Origin: Roseiarcus sp963696665
GTDB lineage: Bacteria > Pseudomonadota > Alphaproteobacteria > Rhizobiales > Beijerinckiaceae
Length of the DNA: 64,000 nt
NCBI GenBank assembly: GCA_963696665.1
Contig: CAVOLE010000032.1
Span: 77,454-141,453 of the forward strand
Direction: 5' to 3'
A model generated the notes under the pieces. The model was not told the DNA's origin, searched no databases, and worked only from the letters and a program-made list of their open reading frames with translations. Numbering within the stretch: position 1 is the first letter of the stretch; each line of letters begins with the position of its first letter. Of this stretch, positions 1 to 8,773 are shown piece after piece. A program made the translations under genes and the position numbers.

Positions 1-332
1 TCTTCGTTCGGATAGAGATCGAATGTCGCCCCTCGTCCGCCTGCGACGTGAATAGCGTCATAGACGTCGAGGTCGACGTCCTTGAGCTTCAGGGTCGTGT
101 CGAGTTTCGCGACCAGAGTCTTGTCCGAAAGGAAGCCCTTGCTGACCAGGTCGTCGGGTTCGGTGGAATGCTCGAAATAGGGGTCGCTGTACGGGTCGTA
201 GACCACCCTGCCCCCGGACGGACTTGCAAAGTCGACGCTCACTCCGCGTTCGATGAAGTGCCAATACGGATGAGTCACCTCCGACAGCCAGAAAGCAGTC
301 TCGGAGCTTGAGATGATGAAGAGGACTTTCAT
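1..332 (-). CDS. DJ-1/PfpI family protein, N-terminal part (runs off window)
   Basis: This is the N-terminal 110 residues of a class I glutamine-amidotransferase-like protein of the DJ-1/PfpI superfamily; the rest lies left of the window. The reading frame opens with MKVLFIISSSETAFWLSEV and contains the blocks THPYWHF and DLVSKGFLSDK, all shared almost word for word with the complete paralogue at 8774-9460. Members act as chaperones, glyoxalases or peptidases; the nucleophilic Cys elbow is not inside the window, so the activity cannot be judged. It is divergent from the SnoaL-like gene at 660. The start is the ATG at 332. The family call is firm, the precise function unknown. Confidence 0.8.
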   Translation of the reverse strand, partial: MKVLFIISSSETAFWLSEVTHPYWHFIERGVSVDFASPSGGRVVYDPYSDPYFEHSTEPDDLVSKGFLSDKTLVAKLDTTLKLKDVDLDVYDAIHVAGGRGATFDLYPNE

Positions 333-418
333 GGGGGACCTCGCGTCTGCTGTGTCGGCTGCGCTTCTCTCGTGGAAGAGCGCGTAGCCAGAAAGCTAAG
401 CGGCGCCCTGAGACTCCG

Positions 419-590
419 CCATCAGACCTGTAGGCGGCGCTTCCCACACCTTGGGATGATCTCGCCGACGCCGATGAGAGCCTCGCTCGGTCTGCTTCCT
501 GGGAAGCGTGACGACAGGCTCTTGCCTTCGCTTCCAAAGGACGAACCGATCATCCCAAGGTGTGATGGCGCGTGGCTCCAGGTCTGATGG
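419..590. repeat. 172-bp imperfect inverted repeat, MITE-like
   Basis: The two ends are inverted copies of each other over about 43 bases: CCATCAGACCTG at 419-430 and CACACCTTGGGATGATC at 445-461 reappear in reverse complement at 548-590. The centre holds no convincing gene. The arrangement resembles a small non-autonomous transposon or palindromic intergenic repeat between the divergent genes at 332 and 660. I saw no second copy in the window, so the mobile interpretation is inference. Confidence 0.55.
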
Positions 591-659
591 CTCGCGTCGC
601 CGCGAGGGGTCACGTTCTCGACGCCGGGCTGACTGCAGTTCGGCAGTTGGAGATCAGTC

Positions 660-1082
660 ATGAAAAACGCCAGAGAGCTGATGCTGGGCTACATCGAGGG
701 AACGGCGGAGCATTCTGCCTCCCTATTCGCGGAAAAAGGGACGCTTGAACTTCCCTATCTCGCCTCAATAGGGCTCCCGCCGGTCCTCAACGGGCCGGAG
801 GAGATCCAGAAATTCCTGACCTTCCTGCACGGCGCGCTCTATCCCGGCTTCGCCTTCGAGGCCGTGAAGATCAATATCGACACGCCTGCCCAGGTGCTCG
901 CCGAATACCAGATCAACCATCGGTCCGGGATTTCGGGCAAGGACGTGCGGCAGCAATTCTTCGGCCACCTGGAGGCTGAAGACGGCAAAATCAAGCGGCT
1001 CCGCGAAGCCATCGATGTCGGCGTCGCCGCCGAAGCGATCTATCCGAATGGACTTAAGGACGTCGTCGCCAAACGATCATAA
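660..1082 (+). CDS. SnoaL-like / NTF2-fold protein
   Basis: A 140-residue protein with the size and pattern of the SnoaL-like (NTF2 superfamily) alpha+beta barrel: an N-terminal helix (MKNARELMLGYIEGTAEH), a Phe/Leu-rich strand region near residues 25-50 and a C-terminal strand around FFGHLEAEDGKIKRLRE. Such proteins bind small hydrophobic ligands or act as isomerases or hydrolases; no specific substrate can be named. A GGAG ribosome site lies just before the ATG. It is the first of four same-strand genes (660-3197) spaced by 10-100 bases, so probably the head of an operon with the HbpS-like and SDR genes. Confidence 0.75.
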   Translation: MKNARELMLGYIEGTAEHSASLFAEKGTLELPYLASIGLPPVLNGPEEIQKFLTFLHGALYPGFAFEAVKINIDTPAQVLAEYQINHRSGISGKDVRQQFFGHLEAEDGKIKRLREAIDVGVAAEAIYPNGLKDVVAKRS

Positions 1083-1182
1083 CCGCGCGCCGGGTCGCAA
1101 GCCATTTGAGGGCCCGCCTAGCTTTCGTGCGGCGCGGATGCGACTGCGCTTCCATCGACGGATCCGCAGAGCGAAGAGAATC

Positions 1183-1587
1183 ATGCCACTGACTTGCGAA
1201 CAAGCCGACACATTAATCGCTGGCGCCAGAGCGAAAGCGAAGGCCATCGGGATCGCCGTGAGTGTCGCGATCCTCGATTCGGCGGGTCACATGAAGGCCT
1301 TTTCGCGAATGGACGGAGCTTGGCTCGGATCCTCCGATGTCGCGTTCAGAAAGGCCAGGACTTCGATCCTGTTCGAGGCTGAGACGCAGTCGATATGGGA
1401 AATATGCAAGCCCGGCGCCCAGGCGCACGGCCTTGAACATACGAACGGCGGACTTGTCACCTTCGCGGGCGGAATTCCACTGAGAGCGCCGAACGGCGAT
1501 CTGCTGGGAGCAATCGGCGTGTCGGGAGGCCAGGTCGAACAGGACTTCGTTGTTGCGACCGCCGGCGCGGCTTCGCTGCCAGGCTAA
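1183..1587 (+). CDS. GlcG/HbpS family heme-binding-like protein
   Basis: A 134-residue member of the GlcG/HbpS (DUF336) family. The sequence has the typical N-terminal helix with repeated Ala/Lys, the strand VAILDSAGHMKAFSRMDGA, and the C-terminal Gly-rich block GDLLGAIGVSGGQVEQD. Family members bind heme or cobalamin-like ligands or accompany oxidoreductases. I chose the ATG at 1183 because the upstream extension of the frame is low-complexity Arg-rich sequence and a purine-rich GAAGAGA lies before this ATG. It sits between the SnoaL-like gene and an SDR, a common grouping in redox gene clusters. Confidence 0.8.
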   Translation: MPLTCEQADTLIAGARAKAKAIGIAVSVAILDSAGHMKAFSRMDGAWLGSSDVAFRKARTSILFEAETQSIWEICKPGAQAHGLEHTNGGLVTFAGGIPLRAPNGDLLGAIGVSGGQVEQDFVVATAGAASLPG

Positions 1588-1615
1588 TGGTTCAGCATCG
1601 CCGTAGGAGGAAGCC

Positions 1616-2419
1616 ATGGGTCGAAAGATTCTCATTACGGGTGCAGGCTCAGGTCTCGGCGAAGGGACAGCGATCGGGCTGGCTCGCAACGGACATGATG
1701 TCGTCGCAGCTGCTCAGACATGGCCGCAAGTGACCGCGTTGTGGCTCAAGGCGAAAGCGCTCGCGCTTCCGACCGTTCGTGTCGAGAAGCTCGACCTGCT
1801 CGACCCTTATGATGTCGCGCGCGCCTGCAAGTGGGATGTCGACATTCTCGTCAACAACGCAGGCATCGGCGAAGGCGGCCCGATCGCCGAGATCCCTCTC
1901 GATCTCGTGCGACGCAACTTCGAGGTCAACGTCTTCGCGCCACTCCCCTTGACCCAGCGCGTGGTGAAAAACTGGGTTGCGGGTGGGATCCACGGCAAGA
2001 TCGTCTTCGTATCGTCAATGGGCGGCCTCTTCAGTCCCCCAGGATTCTCCGCTTATGCGGCGACGAAACATGCGCTCGAGGCGATTGCGGAGGCGATGCA
2101 GGAGGAGCTGAGGCCTTTCGGCGTCCAAGTGCAGACGATCAATCCGGGCGCCTATCTTACGGGCTTCAACGAAGCGATGGCCGAGAACGCCTTCCGCTGG
2201 CTGGACGACGCTGTCAATTTCACGAAGCGCGACATGATGCGCGACATAACCAACGGCCTGATCGGCAACGAACAGGGACGCCTCGATCCGAGCGATATGA
2301 TCGAGAAGATGGTCGAAGTCATCCCTTTAAGCGGCGGAAAGTTTCGCAACATCCATCCCAAGTTCGTCGAGGAGTTGCTGAAGAGCCACCAGAGCGAGAT
2401 GTTCCAACGCGCAATCTAG
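1616..2419 (+). CDS. SDR family NAD(P)-dependent oxidoreductase
   Basis: A 267-residue classical short-chain dehydrogenase/reductase. The cofactor motif TGAGSGLG is at residues 8-15, NNAG near residue 80, and the catalytic Tyr-X3-Lys is in SAYAATKHA with the preceding Ser in VFVSSMGG. It should catalyse NAD(P)H-linked alcohol/carbonyl conversion in the cytoplasm; the substrate is unknown. A strong GGAGGAAG ribosome site stands before the ATG. It follows the HbpS-like gene by 28 bases and precedes the membrane protein gene by 10 bases, which supports cotranscription. The gene is intact. Confidence 0.92.
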   Translation: MGRKILITGAGSGLGEGTAIGLARNGHDVVAAAQTWPQVTALWLKAKALALPTVRVEKLDLLDPYDVARACKWDVDILVNNAGIGEGGPIAEIPLDLVRRNFEVNVFAPLPLTQRVVKNWVAGGIHGKIVFVSSMGGLFSPPGFSAYAATKHALEAIAEAMQEELRPFGVQVQTINPGAYLTGFNEAMAENAFRWLDDAVNFTKRDMMRDITNGLIGNEQGRLDPSDMIEKMVEVIPLSGGKFRNIHPKFVEELLKSHQSEMFQRAI

Positions 2420-2429
2420 GGGTCGTCTT

Positions 2430-3197
2430 ATGCCTGCAATCGCCATATCCGCCTTCATCGGCGCCGCGACTTTAGCGGGCGGCCTCGCCGGGCTCTTCCT
2501 GCAGAGCTTCCTGCCGGAGAAGCACACGACGGATCGCTCGCGCGACATGCTGGCGGCGATCGTCGGACTGATCTCCCTGCTGCTGGCGTTGGTGCTCGGA
2601 ACGCTTATCGGCTCCGCTTACAGCTTCTACTCAACGCAGAAGTCCGAAATGGAGACTCTCGCGGCTCGCTCGCTCCAGCTGGATTTGTCGCTTGCGCAAT
2701 ATGGGCCGGAGACCGCGCCGCTCAGGTCAGCGCTTCGGCGCACGCTTGCGGGGATTGACAACGTCATCTGGGGCGACGGGCGGTCGGACCCGCAACAGTT
2801 CAAGGCGGCGGCGGTTCTTCCAAGCTTGCGCGGCATGGTGGCGCGTTTCGCGGCCCTGAGCCCGACCGGTGACGGTCAAAAGCAGCTCCTGGGGGCGATC
2901 GGCGCGAATGAAGCTCAGATCCAGCAGACGAGGCTTCTTATGTCGCTGCAACTTGCGAGCCCGATCTCCTGGCCGCTTCTGATCGTTGTCGCGTCCTGGT
3001 CGATTCTGCTGTTTTGCGGGTTCGGAATTCTATCGAGACTGAACATCACGACTCTCGTCGCCCTCGCTCTTGGATCCTTCGCTATCAGCAGCGCTATATT
3101 TCTCATCCTCGAATTGAACGAGCCCTACAGCGGGCTGTTCAAAGTGCCTCGGGCCGCGATGCAACAGGCGATCGAGGCTTGGCTGATCTCTAGGTGA
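2430..3197 (+). CDS. DUF4239-like integral membrane protein
   Basis: A 255-residue inner-membrane protein with two N-terminal hydrophobic segments (about residues 5-25 and 42-65), a soluble loop of about 100 residues containing MVARFAALSPTGDGQKQLL, and two C-terminal membrane segments (about 180-225). This four-helix layout with a central loop matches the DUF4239 (bestrophin-like) family, whose function is not established. It starts 10 bases after the SDR stop, so it is probably the last gene of that operon. Nothing in the sequence indicates a ligand. Confidence 0.7.
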   Translation: MPAIAISAFIGAATLAGGLAGLFLQSFLPEKHTTDRSRDMLAAIVGLISLLLALVLGTLIGSAYSFYSTQKSEMETLAARSLQLDLSLAQYGPETAPLRSALRRTLAGIDNVIWGDGRSDPQQFKAAAVLPSLRGMVARFAALSPTGDGQKQLLGAIGANEAQIQQTRLLMSLQLASPISWPLLIVVASWSILLFCGFGILSRLNITTLVALALGSFAISSAIFLILELNEPYSGLFKVPRAAMQQAIEAWLISR

Positions 3198-3404
3198 GGT
3201 TCAACGATGACTTGCAGTCAATTGCGTCGCTCAACATAATCGCGATGTCGGCTTTACGTCGATTCTGGCCTCCAAAGAAGCGGGGGAAGGAACAGGACGA
3301 AGAAGCTTTCCCGCTTCAACTCGGCCCCAAGATCGGCGACAGCCGACATGCGGCAGGGAGCAGGGTCTGGAGGCTCTGCCTCGATTTCCGTGCTGCGTAC
3401 ACGA

Positions 3405-4372
3405 TTAGAGAGGCAGCATTCGCGCGCGTAAGAGTTCGGGACCTGCGCGACCGTACATTGCGCGTTTCAGAGTTTTCAGCCGATTGATCTGCCCCTCCGT
3501 CTGCCCGTTGCTCCATTCCTCGGTCAGCGCGTTGCGGACAGCGTCGAGGTCGCGCCGCACCATTCTCGCAAAGCGCTGCCATAGATGCCGGATCGTTGGG
3601 CGTCATCAAGCTAGGCCGCGAAGCGCTCGAGATCGCCGTTTTGCAGAAGGCCGCGAAACCGCAGGGCCAGCTGCCGCATGATCGTGAAGTCCGGCCAACC
3701 GCTCTTCAGAACATCGACCTTTGCCGCCTGCTTTTTGGTCAGCGCGCCGCGGGGCTTGATACAGAGCGCCGCAGCCACGATCGGCGTGATGCTCCAGCCC
3801 GTCGCGGGATCGATGGCGGGCGGCATCGCGATCGTCGGGCTCGCTTCGACTTGCCGATCCGCGGCAGGCGATGGCGACCTCTTGCTCTCGTTCGCGCGTC
3901 GCCATTGCCCCAGCAGCCTCTGCAGGTTTGAGATGCTGCCGGTGTAGCCGCGAAAACGAATCTCGCTCCGCAGGTGTCGCCCTCGGAGCCAACCCTCCGA
4001 CCATCGACGCGACAGATAGTCGAGGAAATAGTAGGGCGAGCATGTCTTCGGCGATGCTGGACGGCGCTCTGGCGGCGCATCGGAGTTCAGCCACTTCCCG
4101 ACCGTGTGCTGTTTCACGCGGTTTGCAGGACGATCGCGGTCGTCGAGTGTCCTTCTTTGCGAAGACTATGGACCTGATCAAAGAGAGCCTGCCGCGACGG
4201 CGATGCGCCCGCCGGGTCAGCAATCGCTGCTCCGCGAGCCTTGGGCGTCACTGCCGCAATGCCGTCGTTCCCGACTGGCAGCAAGGCGCAGCCGGTCGGG
4301 CGGTGAACGCGGCTCAGTTGAGCTTCGATCGCTTCGCGCAGTTTTGCAATAGGTTGTCGGCAGCCGTCTAGC
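3405..4372 (-). pseudogene. ISL3-family transposase, C-terminal fragment
   Basis: On the minus strand this stretch encodes the last third of an ISL3 (IS204/IS1001/IS1096/IS1165) transposase: LREAIEAQLSRVHRPTG near its start, LFDQVHSLRKEGHSTTAI, then VGKWLNSDAPPE with a frame change, and the characteristic tail EEWSNGQTEGQINRLKTLKR ending at a stop at 3405. At least two frameshifts and an internal stop break it, and the N-terminal two thirds are absent. It lies back to back with the ISL3 fragment on the other strand. Confidence 0.8.
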
Positions 4373-4503
4373 CGTGAGAATCCGGAATGAGCGATTTCAA
4401 TTCATTACCGACAAACAAGTAATTTGGAAAAGTACACGTAATTGGGTTTGCCTCACTTTTCGTGGCGGTTGGTTTGATCGGGCGTCTCGCCGATTAAGCA
4501 AGC

Positions 4504-5422
4504 ATGCCAAAGAACATGGATTGGGCTCCCGGACCGAACGTGCGGGTTCTGCGGGTCGAGCGAGACGGCGTGATCTCTGCGGTGGGACCGGAAGTAGGCT
4601 CCTGTCCCTGATGCCGCGCGCCGTCGATACGTAGGCACAGCCAATATTTCCGTCATCTTCAGATCTTCCCGCGCAGGGTGCCGCCGTGGTGGTGAAGATG
4701 CACGTGAGCCATTGGCGATGTCTGAACCGTGAGTGTGGACGTCGAACATTTTCGGATCAACTGCCCGATATTGTTTGCCCGCACGCTCGTCGGACCCAAC
4801 GTATCGCAGAACTTGTTCATCTTTTCGGCCATGGCGCCGGCGGTCGGCCGGGGGAGAGGCTGATGAAGCGTCTTGGCATGCCGATCAGCGACGACACTAT
4901 TCTGCGGCATCTGAAGCGGCAGGTCGTCCGTCTCCACGCGAAAACGACTGTACGGGTGGCGGGCATCGACGACTGGAGTTGGCGAAAGCGTCGAACTTAC
5001 GAACCATCATCGTTGACCTCGAGCGGCGGGAGGTCGTCGACTTGCTGGCGGATCGCACGACCACTGGGACAGCCCAATGGCTTGACCAGCATTCTGAGGT
5101 CTAAATCGTCAACCGCGATCGCCGCGGTCTGTATGCACAAGGCGCACGTGAGGGTGCGCCGCAGGCCCAGCAAGTCGCTGACCGCTTCCATCTCCTGCAG
5201 AATTTGCACGAAACGATTGAGACCCAGCTAAGCCGCGCCGATCGATCAACAGGCCGAGCTCTGTTGCCGAATCCAACGATGAAGACGTAGCGACAATAGC
5301 AAGTCGAGGCGACGCGGCAAAGCGTCGACACCTGACCCGGCAAGCGCACCGTCGCTCGAGGCAAGCCATCTTTGATCAAATCCATACTTGCGCGACGCCG
5401 GAACCTCTACTGGCGACATCGC
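4504..5422 (+). pseudogene. ISL3-family transposase, N-terminal and central fragment
   Basis: The plus strand carries a second, separate ISL3 transposase remnant. It opens with MPKNMDWAPGPNVRVLRVER, continues out of frame into HVSHWRCLNRECGRRTF (the Cys-rich zinc-finger part) and SDDTILRHLK (the HTH part), then GIDDWSWRKR and LADRFHLLQNL. Several frame changes and stops interrupt it. Its end overlaps in content with the minus-strand fragment at 3405-4372, so the two come from different copies. The right end is cut by the IS21 element starting at 5423. Confidence 0.8.
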
Positions 5423-5534
5423 TGTTGATTTCCACTGAGAACTGACCCAGGCACCCCGGGTTTTTCCACCGAGAACTGACCCATGTTCGAACCTTACCCC
5501 TTTGGCGTGGCCTGGGGGCGACGGAGTGATCGAC

Positions 5535-7067
5535 ATGGAGTTATTGAGCGTCATTCGGCGCTGGCATTATCGAGACCATTTCTCGATCCGAGAGATAGCG
5601 CGGCGCACAGGGCTGTCGCGGAACACGGTGCGCAGATACCTGCGTTCCGACAGCGAGGAGCCGAAGTTCAACCTCCCTGACCGACCGAACAAGCTTGATC
5701 CGTATGCCGATAAGCTATCGCATATGCTGCGGCAGGAGGCGGGGAAGTCACGCAAGCAGAAGCGCACGATTTTGCAGTTGCACGCCGATCTGGTCGCCCT
5801 TGGCTATGACGGCTCCTACAATCGCGTGGCGGCTTTCGCACGCGACTGGAAGGCCGCCCGGCAGCTCGAGCAGAAGACCACCGGCCGAGGCGTTTTCGTG
5901 CCGCTGGCGTTCTCGACCGGCGAGGCTTTCCAGTTCGATTGGTCGGAGGATTGGGCGATTATCGCGGGCGAGCGGACCAAACTGCAGGTCGCCCACTTCA
6001 AGCTCAGTTACAGCCGCGCTTTCTTTCTCCGCGCCTATCTGCAGCAGACCCACGAGATGCTGTTCGACGCCCACAATCACGCCTTTCGCGTGCTGGGCGG
6101 CGTTCCCCGGCGCGGCATTTACGACAACATGCGCACTGCCGTCGACAGGATCGGTCGCGGCAAGGAGCGGAAGGTCAACGCGCGCTTCTCGGCGATGGTC
6201 AGTCACTTCCTGTTCGAGGCCGAGTTCTGCAATCCGGCGTCCGGCTGGGAGAAGGGGCAGATCGAGAAGAACGTGCAAGACGCTCGCCATCGGCTTTGGC
6301 AGCCGACGCCCAGCTTCCCGTCTCTGACGGCGCTGAACGGTTGGCTGGAGACGCGTTGCCGGGAGCTATGGGCTCAAACGGCGCATGGCTCGCAGCCCGG
6401 CTCAGTAGCTGACGCCTGGGCCGAGGAGGGGCGCCATCTCATGCCGCTTCCCAGGCCGTTCGACGGCTTCGTAGAGTACCCCAAGCGCGTCTCGCCGACA
6501 TGCCTGATCCATTTCGACCGCAACCGTTACAGCGTGCCGGCGTCTTTCGCCAATCGACCGGTCAGCGTGCGGGTTTATCCCGAGCGTATCGTCGTCGCCG
6601 CCGAGGGACAGATCGTCTGCGAGCACATCCGCGTCTTCGCTCGCTCCCACGAGCGCACCGGCACGACAACCGTCTTCGATTGGCGGCACTATCTCGCGGT
6701 CATTCAGCGCAAGCCAGGAGCGCTCCGCAATGGCGCGCCCTTCGCCGAGTTGCCGCCTGCCTTCAGAGCCTTGCAGCAGCGCATGCTCAAGACGCCGGGC
6801 GGCGACCGCGAGATGGTCGAGATTTTGGCGCTCGTCCTCCAGCATGACGAGCAGGCCGTGATCACCGCCGTTGAACTGGCGCTGGAGGCTGGCGCGCCGA
6901 CCAAGACGCACATCCTGAACCTGCTGCACCGCCTGGTCGACGGCAAACCCGCCGACACGCCGCCTGTGAAGCCGCCCAACGCCCTGACGCTGACCACCGA
7001 GCCGCAAGCCAACGTTGGGCGCTACGACGCCCTGCGCAAGGTCAGGGAGGCGCGCCATGCGTCATAA
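5535..7067 (+). CDS. istA: IS21-family transposase IstA
   Basis: The 510-residue transposase of IS21 copy A. An N-terminal HTH (IREIARRTGLSRNTVRRYLR) is followed by the DDE catalytic core: FQFDWSEDWA carries the first Asp, GIYDNMRTAVD the second, and NPASGWEKGQIEKNV the Glu. The C-terminal barrel contains FDRNRYSVPASFANRPVSV. It cuts and joins the element ends together with the ATPase IstB. I prefer the ATG at 5535, which has CGGAG eight bases upstream; an in-frame GTG at 5526 is possible. The gene is intact, unlike its copy at 12804-16272. Confidence 0.93.
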   Translation: MELLSVIRRWHYRDHFSIREIARRTGLSRNTVRRYLRSDSEEPKFNLPDRPNKLDPYADKLSHMLRQEAGKSRKQKRTILQLHADLVALGYDGSYNRVAAFARDWKAARQLEQKTTGRGVFVPLAFSTGEAFQFDWSEDWAIIAGERTKLQVAHFKLSYSRAFFLRAYLQQTHEMLFDAHNHAFRVLGGVPRRGIYDNMRTAVDRIGRGKERKVNARFSAMVSHFLFEAEFCNPASGWEKGQIEKNVQDARHRLWQPTPSFPSLTALNGWLETRCRELWAQTAHGSQPGSVADAWAEEGRHLMPLPRPFDGFVEYPKRVSPTCLIHFDRNRYSVPASFANRPVSVRVYPERIVVAAEGQIVCEHIRVFARSHERTGTTTVFDWRHYLAVIQRKPGALRNGAPFAELPPAFRALQQRMLKTPGGDREMVEILALVLQHDEQAVITAVELALEAGAPTKTHILNLLHRLVDGKPADTPPVKPPNALTLTTEPQANVGRYDALRKVREARHAS

Positions 7068-7112
7068 TCCCGCCGCCGGCGCCGTCGTCATCATGGCTCA
7101 CGGGCCCTCAAG

Positions 7113-7853
7113 ATGCACGGCATGGCTCAAGCGGTCGGCGAGTTGACCGAACAAGGCTCTCCGGCCTTCGAGGCCGCGCTGCCGATCCTCTCGCAGCTCC
7201 TGAAGGCGGAGACCGCCGACAGGGAGGTGCGGTCCACTGCCTACCAGCTCAAGGCGGCCCGCTTCCCGAACTACCGCGATCTCGCCGGCTTCGACTTCGC
7301 CAGCAGCGAGGTGAACGAGGCGCTCGTCCGCCAGCTTCACCGTTGCGAGTTCCTGGAGGACGCGCACAACGTGGTCCTGGTCGGCGGTCCCGGCACGGGC
7401 AAGACGCATCTCGCCACGGCCATCGGCGTCCAGGCCATCGAGCATCACCGCAAGCGCGTCCGGTTCTTCTCGACCGTCGAGCTCGTCAACGTCCTCGAAC
7501 AAGAGAAGCTTCAGGGAAAGCCCGGGCAGATCGCCGGGCGGCTCGCCTATTCCGACCTCGTCATCCTTGACGAGCTCGGCTACCTGCCGTTCAGCGCCTC
7601 CGGCGGAGCGCTACTCTTCCATCTGCTCAGCAAGCTCTACGAGCGAACCAGCGTCATCATAACGACCAACCTGAGCTTCGGCGAATGGGCTACCGTGTTC
7701 GGCGACCCCAAGATGACGACGGCGCTGCTCGACCGCCTCACCCACCGCTGCCACATTCTCGAAACCGGAAACGACAGCTTCCGCTTCAAAAACAGCTCGG
7801 CGAAACCTGCCAAACCCACCAAGGAAAAATCCCGAAACTTGACGAGCGCCTGA
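7113..7853 (+). CDS. istB: IS21-family helper ATPase IstB
   Basis: A 246-residue AAA+ ATPase that assists IstA in target selection. Walker A is GGPGTGKTHLATAIG near residue 90, Walker B is LVILDELGYLPF, and the sensor region includes SVIITTNLSFGEW. It starts 45 bases after IstA. A second possible start (ATG at 7057, overlapping the istA end) is in another frame; the same 56-base spacing between that ATG and the 7113 ATG also occurs in copy B, so it is a property of this element and not a local error. Intact. Confidence 0.92.
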   Translation: MHGMAQAVGELTEQGSPAFEAALPILSQLLKAETADREVRSTAYQLKAARFPNYRDLAGFDFASSEVNEALVRQLHRCEFLEDAHNVVLVGGPGTGKTHLATAIGVQAIEHHRKRVRFFSTVELVNVLEQEKLQGKPGQIAGRLAYSDLVILDELGYLPFSASGGALLFHLLSKLYERTSVIITTNLSFGEWATVFGDPKMTTALLDRLTHRCHILETGNDSFRFKNSSAKPAKPTKEKSRNLTSA

Positions 7854-7924
7854 CCACTAAACCATCATCAAGCCGGGTCAGTTCTCAATGGAAATCCTGG
7901 GTCAGTTCTCGCCGGAAATCGACA

Positions 7925-8227
7925 GTCATAGAACTCCGCGCCCCACTCACCCTTCCAAAAAAGCTGCTTCCCCATGGCCCATCGCCATCGGGGATGGAGA
8001 TAAGGGACGTCGTCAAAGCTATGTTCGTGGAGGCCATGCGGGACATAGAATATCTTCACACCCGCCGAGCGGGCGCCCTTGATCAGGCGGCTAAGGTGCA
8101 CCTTGAGGTCCGTCTTGGCGAGCATCGGACCAATCCGTGGCGCGAGCTTTCCCTTCTCGTCCAGGAAGTCGTTTAGCAGGTCGACAAGAAGCAGAGCTGT
8201 GTCGTCCGTTGAGTATTTCTCCGTCAT
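7925..8227 (-). pseudogene. Isochorismatase-like cysteine hydrolase, truncated
   Basis: The first 101 residues of an isochorismatase-superfamily hydrolase: TALLLVDLLNDFLDEKGKL supplies the catalytic Asp strand, followed by VKIFYVPHGLH and KGEWGAEFYD. The frame is cut exactly at the right end of IS21 copy A, so the catalytic Lys and Cys parts are missing. The ATG at 8227 lies just beside the OsmC gene start-to-stop junction, so it probably was the distal gene of a minus-strand operon with OsmC and DJ-1. A second family member, frameshifted, is at 9850-10471. Confidence 0.85.
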
Positions 8228-8231
8228 GGCG

Positions 8232-8660
8232 TCATCCCTCCAGCTTGGCTTCGAGGGAGATCTCGGTGTTCAGCAGCTTCGAGACCGGGCAGTTTGCCTT
8301 GGCGTCGGCCGCGATCAGCTGGAAGTCGGCCGCTGAAAGACCGTCAACCTTGGCCGTCAGGGTCAGCGCGGACTTGCTGATCTTGAAGCCGCCGCCGTCT
8401 TTCTCGATGGTCACCGCAGCGCCAGTGTCGAGCACGCCGTCCTTGTAGCCGGCCTGGGCCAGCGCGAAGCTGAGCGCCATCGTGAAGCAGGACGCATGCG
8501 CGGCGGCGATGAGCTCCTCGGGATTCGTGCCGGGCGCCTCGCCGAACCGGGTCGTGAAGTCGTATGCCTGATCGGCGAGGGCGCCCGACTGGGTCGAGAC
8601 ATGGCCTTTGCCGGTTGGGCCGAGACCTTCGTAGCGTGCGGTTGCTGTTCGTGTCGTCAT
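8232..8660 (-). CDS. OsmC family peroxiredoxin
   Basis: A 142-residue OsmC/Ohr-superfamily protein that should reduce organic hydroperoxides in the cytoplasm. The two redox Cys are visible: one in EELIAAAHASCFTMALSF (about residue 58) and one in ADAKANCPVSKLLN (about residue 125), with the surrounding helix typical of the OsmC branch. GGAGAG stands just before the ATG at 8660. It is downstream of the DJ-1 gene and upstream of the truncated cysteine hydrolase on the same strand, suggesting a stress operon. Intact. Confidence 0.92.
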   Translation of the reverse strand: MTTRTATARYEGLGPTGKGHVSTQSGALADQAYDFTTRFGEAPGTNPEELIAAAHASCFTMALSFALAQAGYKDGVLDTGAAVTIEKDGGGFKISKSALTLTAKVDGLSAADFQLIAADAKANCPVSKLLNTEISLEAKLEG

Positions 8661-8773
8661 ATTGACTCTCCAGAATTGTTAGGTTGGGTGAGGTCGCAGG
8701 CTGCCCTTGCTCTGCTGAAAGTTGGCCGTTAGCCGCAACGCGTGCTGCGGGCAGGGATGCCGGTAAGGCCTGT

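Larger units (their letters stand above)
5423..7924 (+). mobile_element. IS21-family element, copy A, complete
   Basis: The element has TG...CA ends. The left end has two repeats of TTTCCAC(T/C)GAGAACTGACCCA at about 5430 and 5465; the right end has the inverted counterparts before 7924. Such multiple terminal repeats bind the IstA transposase in IS21 elements. It encodes full-length IstA and IstB. The flanks (…ATCGC and GTCATA…) show no target duplication, which suggests that recombination or deletion has replaced at least one flank. A decayed inverted copy lies at 11948-16272. Confidence 0.9.

Noticed and set aside
3405..5422. One ISL3 element with an inverted C-terminal half
   Set aside because: The two fragments overlap in content (both contain the E(A/T)IE(A/T)QLSR region and the part after it) and differ in sequence, so they come from two copies.
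7057..7113. Frameshift at the istB start of IS21 copy A
   Set aside because: Copy B has the same 56-base spacing between the two ATGs, so it is a property of the element.
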